Under the pieces are notes generated by a model. It saw nothing but the letters and a program-made list of their open reading frames with translations, was not told the origin of the DNA and did no database searches. From JANNXY01 sp039795755 (GTDB lineage: Bacteria; Patescibacteriota; Minisyncoccia; Phycocordibacterales; CAIZIN01), in assembly GCA_039795755.1 (NCBI GenBank), contig JBDKLF010000054.1, positions 1 to 30,136 on the forward strand: a stretch of 30,136 nt of DNA. The letters are read 5' to 3'. Every line of letters begins with the position of its first letter. Within the stretch, counting starts at the first letter, position 1. Positions 28,458 through 30,136 of this stretch are shown here, piece by piece. Position numbers and translations under genes: made by a program.

Positions 28458-30136
28458 ATGGATAAAGTATTTCTCGAGCGATATAACAGACTCAACAAAG
28501 CACAGAAGGAGGCCGTGGATACCATAGAAGGCCCAGTAATGGTCATTGCAGGGCCTGGGACCGGCAAGACGAGTATTCTTACCCTTCGTATCGCTAATAT
28601 CCTCAGACAGACTGATACGCCGCCATCAGGGATTTTAGCCATTACCTTCACGGATTCAGGAGTAAAGTCGATGAAGCAGAAGCTTCGAGAGATTATTGGC
28701 AGTCGAGCGGATGAAGTTCGCATCCACACCTTCCATGGATTTGCTGCTTCGATCATAAGTGAGTTCAAAGAATATTTTGTACATCTCTCGGATGCAGTAC
28801 AAATGACTGATATTGATCAGGTGGAATTAGTGAAGCATATCCTTACTGACAATACCTACAAAGACTTAAGACCTTTTGGTAATGAAGATTTTTATGTTGA
28901 TCATTTATTAGGAATGATTCGTGATGCCAAGAAAGATGCGGTCACGCCAGAAATGCTTGCTGACTTTGCACAGACTGAGGTCAAGCGAATCGAGAGTGAT
29001 GAAGCCTCAATCTCTACTCGTGGTGCAACCAAGGGACAGCTCAAAGCAGATGCCAAGCGTGCAATTGATAAATGTAAGCGAACCATACTTGCAAGTGAAG
29101 TCTACAAGCAGTACGAATATCGCAAGCAGCATCCACTTGCTGGTGGCAAGAAGATGATGGATTTCGATGATCTGATTGTTGAAGTGCTCAAGGCATTACG
29201 CGAGCATGAAGTATTGCTTCGAAGTATTCAAGAAAAGTATCTCTATGTGCATGTAGACGAGCATCAAGATACAAATGATTCGCAGAATGCAATCATTACA
29301 CTTATTGCTGCGTTCTTTGATAGTCCAAATGTCTTTATTGTAGGAGATGAGAAGCAGGCAATCTATCGCTTTCAAGGTGCATCAGTAAAGAACTTTTTAC
29401 AATTTGAATCATTGTGGAGTGACATGAAAGTGATTTCACTCGAGCATAATTATCGGTCTCATCAATCAATTCTCGATGCGAGCTTTGCAATGATTGAGGC
29501 CAATTATGATGAAGGACAACACGAGCGACTTCGTGTTCGATTGCAATCAGGAAGCAATGACACTCAGAGACCTGTTGAAGTGGTCACTGCGGGTAATATC
29601 ACTGCTGCTGAGCAGTATCTCACTGAGACTATTAAGCAGATTCAGACCAATGATTCGCAAGCTACTATTGCGATTATTTCACGTACCAATGCAGACATTG
29701 AGCGTGTAGTGCGATCATGTGCTGCAGAAGGAATTAACGTTGCATCAGAGCGAAGTATTAACATCTTCAATCATCCAATCGGATTGTTATTCTTTGCATT
29801 GATTGAGTGTATTGAGAATCCACTGGCACTTGATGCGTGGTCACGAACGATTGTGGGAGGATTATGGAGTCTTGATTTCACTGCGCGCACTGAGATACTT
29901 CAAAAGATTCGCAAAGAAGGTATTGAGACAATTGGTAAAGATATTCCAGCATACGAGGCAATACGTAGTGAAATCGTACAAGATAGTCCACTTGAATTCT
30001 TTATGACATGTGCAGACAAGAGTGGGCTTATCGAGCGCGTGAGTACTGATCCGGTATATGTTGAAGTATGGAGAGGGATTTATACATTTGTTGAGTCGGT
30101 GATTCGTCAGAAAGGCTGTGTTGATCCAATTGAATG
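28458..30136 (+). CDS. UvrD/Rep-family superfamily 1 helicase, C-terminus cut by window edge
   Basis: The frame runs from ATG at 28458 to the right edge, giving 559 residues. Helicase motifs appear in order: the N-terminal LNKAQKEAV (Q motif), motif I AGPGTGKTS, motif Ia ITFTDSGVKSMKQ, IHTFHGFA, motif II YVHVDEHQDTN, motif III IVGDEKQAIYRFQGA and motif IV LEHNYRS. It unwinds DNA with 3'-to-5' polarity using ATP, in repair or recombination. In motif II His replaces the usual Tyr or Phe of DEYQDTN. Whether it is UvrD, PcrA or an AddA-type protein with a C-terminal nuclease domain cannot be told, because the end is missing. The start is supported by the -10 at 28446-28451. Confidence 0.93.
   Translation, partial: MDKVFLERYNRLNKAQKEAVDTIEGPVMVIAGPGTGKTSILTLRIANILRQTDTPPSGILAITFTDSGVKSMKQKLREIIGSRADEVRIHTFHGFAASIISEFKEYFVHLSDAVQMTDIDQVELVKHILTDNTYKDLRPFGNEDFYVDHLLGMIRDAKKDAVTPEMLADFAQTEVKRIESDEASISTRGATKGQLKADAKRAIDKCKRTILASEVYKQYEYRKQHPLAGGKKMMDFDDLIVEVLKALREHEVLLRSIQEKYLYVHVDEHQDTNDSQNAIITLIAAFFDSPNVFIVGDEKQAIYRFQGASVKNFLQFESLWSDMKVISLEHNYRSHQSILDASFAMIEANYDEGQHERLRVRLQSGSNDTQRPVEVVTAGNITAAEQYLTETIKQIQTNDSQATIAIISRTNADIERVVRSCAAEGINVASERSINIFNHPIGLLFFALIECIENPLALDAWSRTIVGGLWSLDFTARTEILQKIRKEGIETIGKDIPAYEAIRSEIVQDSPLEFFMTCADKSGLIERVSTDPVYVEVWRGIYTFVESVIRQKGCVDPIE

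Noticed and set aside
1..30136. Recoding of TGA as Gly, as in some CPR groups
   Set aside because: No real gene contains an in-frame TGA, and the 154-aa gene ends at a TGA that abuts a terminator.
1..30136. CRISPR array, tRNA, rRNA, insertion sequence
   Set aside because: No regularly spaced repeats, no tRNA-like arm sets and no transposase or terminal repeats were seen on reading. A covariance-model scan would be decisive.

Overview
This window looks like part of the small genome of a Candidate Phyla Radiation (Patescibacteria) bacterium, most likely a Parcubacteria-type lineage. That placement is inferred from family resemblance and gene style, not from a search. The indicators are short versions of universal proteins (RNA polymerase beta of 1067 aa, SMC of 755 aa, both well below usual length), AT-rich and tightly packed genes, a transcription factor NusB fused to a NUDIX domain, and several small proteins with no recognisable family. 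The genetic code is the standard bacterial one: no gene needs TGA to be read as an amino acid.

Layout. Positions 1-1426 (minus strand) hold secG and a membrane-anchored peptide-type ABC transporter binding protein that runs off the left edge. Positions 1485-2205 are a self-contained unit of promoter, structured leader with a possible 30-codon ORF, an unknown 154-aa protein and a terminator. Positions 2219-6464 (plus) carry rpmF, nusB-NUDIX, rnc and a short smc. The smc gene meets minus-strand rnr (6466-8442) tail to tail. A divergent promoter region then leads to a 1386-aa cytoplasmic protein with a transglutaminase-like Cys-His-Asp triad (8495-12655). Next come rpsP, khpA, an unannotated 32-aa basic protein, trmD and a half-size EamA transporter (12698-14797). 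From 14830 to 17886 there is a patch of small accessory genes on both strands: a degenerate receiver, a short-chain dehydrogenase, a PD-(D/E)XK nuclease with a likely iron-sulfur site, a small membrane protein, a 57-aa protein and a 135-aa protein. From 17944 to 28068 lies a 10-kb transcription/replication block, rpoB-rpoC-dnaG-rpoD, preceded by a leader of about 210 nt with hairpins and a possible 17-codon leader peptide. A small anchored protein (minus) and a UvrD-type helicase cut by the right edge close the window.

Gene expression. The clearest pattern is the promoter-to-start geometry. At about fifteen genes a sigma70-like -10 hexamer, often with an upstream TG (extended -10) and sometimes a TTGACA-like -35 at 16-18 nt, ends only 6-11 nt before the start codon. 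Those mRNAs would begin at or within a few nucleotides of the start codon, and Shine-Dalgarno sequences are almost absent. The only good one precedes the unknown 154-aa gene at 1694. This geometry is used below to correct several start codons. The sigma factor encoded here keeps the region 3.0 residues (H247, E250) that read the extended -10 in E. coli. No tRNA, rRNA, CRISPR array, insertion sequence or origin was seen.
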